A DNA stretch of 64,000 nt from MPNO01 sp965205995 (GTDB lineage Bacteria > Pseudomonadota > Alphaproteobacteria > MPNO01), in contig OZ242200.1 in assembly GCA_965205995.1 (NCBI GenBank), positions 682,001-746,000 on the forward strand. The letters are read 5' to 3'. This document shows positions 63,515 through 64,000 of this stretch, one piece after another; positions within the stretch are counted from its first letter, which is position 1, and every line of letters begins with the position of its first letter. Below the pieces are notes generated by a model. The model saw nothing but the letters and a program-made list of their open reading frames with translations, did not search any database and was not told the DNA's origin. The translations under genes were made by a program, and so were the position numbers.

Positions 63515-64000
63515 TCACGCCTCTGCGGGGGCAAGCGGCTGGCGGCCGCGAATCAGATCGGAGACGCGCTCCGCGATCATGATCACCGGCGCGTTGATGT
63601 TGCCGCCGACGAGATCGGGCATGACCGAGGCATCGACCACACGCACGGATTCGATGCCCCGCAGGCGCAGCTCGGGATCGACCACCGCCATGTCGTCGCT
63701 CCCCATGCGGCAGGTGCCCGCCGGGTGATGCGCGGTCGCCGCGTTGCGCCGGACGAAGGCGTCGATGTCGTCGTCGCTGGTCACATCCGGGCCGGGGCTG
63801 ACCTCGATCGCGCCGTACTTCTTCAACGGTTCCTGCGCGCCGACCTCGCGCACCAGCTTCATCCCGTCCCGGATGGTGCGGACATCGGCCTGTTCCGAGA
63901 GGAAGTTCTGATGGATCCGGATCTTGTCCCGGGGATCCGCCGAAGCGAGCCTGACCTCGCCCCGGCTCTGCGGACGAAGCATAACCGGCCGGCAGCCGAA
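63515..64000 (-). CDS. GMC oxidoreductase (choline dehydrogenase type), C-terminal part
   Basis: FAD enzyme continuing beyond the window; 161 residues are visible. The catalytic His is in TAHHPAGTCRMG, and the Asn in DLVGGNINAPVIMIAERVSD. LASADPRDKIRIHQNFLSEQ is typical of the choline/alcohol dehydrogenase class. The open frame runs to the last base, so the apparent ATG at 63982 is internal. Substrate unknown. Confidence 0.92.
   Translation of the reverse strand, partial: FGCRPVMLRPQSRGEVRLASADPRDKIRIHQNFLSEQADVRTIRDGMKLVREVGAQEPLKKYGAIEVSPGPDVTSDDDIDAFVRRNAATAHHPAGTCRMGSDDMAVVDPELRLRGIESVRVVDASVMPDLVGGNINAPVIMIAERVSDLIRGRQPLAPAEA

Overview
The window is a 64 kb piece of a GC-rich alphaproteobacterial chromosome, most like Rhodospirillales or relatives. 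This rests on gene order and family type: dusB followed by an ntrC-type gene, ntrY-ntrX, trkA, hfq and hflX; the DUF177-rpmF-plsX-fabH-ihfA-merR block; a fused ispDF; a MucR/Ros regulator; and a zinc-less MetG. Coding density is high and most long antisense reading frames are GC-bias shadows. Two perfect parS sites near 50.9 kb suggest that part lies within the chromosome partition (origin-proximal) region.

Layout. 0-2 kb (minus): cinA (cut by the window edge), pgpA, ispDF. 2.1-11.2 kb (plus): dusB, a shrunken NtrC-like gene, ntrY, ntrX, trkA, a HAD phosphatase, hfq, hflX. 11.25-13.4 kb: groESL with a sigma70 promoter, CIRCE operator and intrinsic terminator. 13.5-15.2 kb: an inositol-phosphatase family gene and a 3-hydroxyisobutyrate dehydrogenase family gene. 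15.2-22.9 kb (minus): mazG, an MBL hydrolase, tatD, metG, holB, tmk, rlpA, mltB. 23-31.2 kb (plus): an Atm1-type ABC exporter, a two-subunit CoA-transferase, a lone PIN protein (minus), then a TRAP solute-binding protein, a zinc alcohol dehydrogenase, an SDR and a MetE-like protein that look like a catabolic module.

31.2-35.1 kb is an accessory scar. It holds a coiled-coil mini-protein, a fragment of a second MetE-like gene, a lipoprotein, the two ends of a destroyed hydantoinase-type operon (hyuA start and hyuB end), an XRE-nuclease fusion with its own promoter and leader terminator, and clusters of REP-like palindromes. 35.1-38.7 kb (minus) is a three-subunit molybdenum hydroxylase, followed by an MFS exporter.

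At 40351-40566 there is a gene that standard callers would miss: a SelW/Rdx-family selenoprotein with an in-frame TGA in a CxxU motif and a SECIS-like hairpin just after it. 40.6-50.8 kb: lpoA, tRNA-Pro(GGG), merR, ihfA, fabH, plsX, rpmF, DUF177, a cytochrome-bc1 chaperone, bamE, a proton-pumping pyrophosphatase and an MFS transporter. After the parS pair come an amidase and a nucleotidyltransferase, bracketed by a copy of the thiL tail. 53.7-60.8 kb (minus) is a cofactor/biosynthesis run: thiL, nusB, ribH, ribB(A), ribE, ribD, nrdR, glyA, rpiB. The window closes with mucR, a branched-chain amino acid binding protein, thrH and a partial GMC oxidoreductase.

The most unusual items are the selenoprotein, the NtrC lacking its AAA+ domain next to an absent ntrB, the nuclease-XRE fusion with a promoter-terminator leader, the gutted hyuAB operon, and the riboflavin RibBA whose cyclohydrolase half has lost its zinc cysteines.
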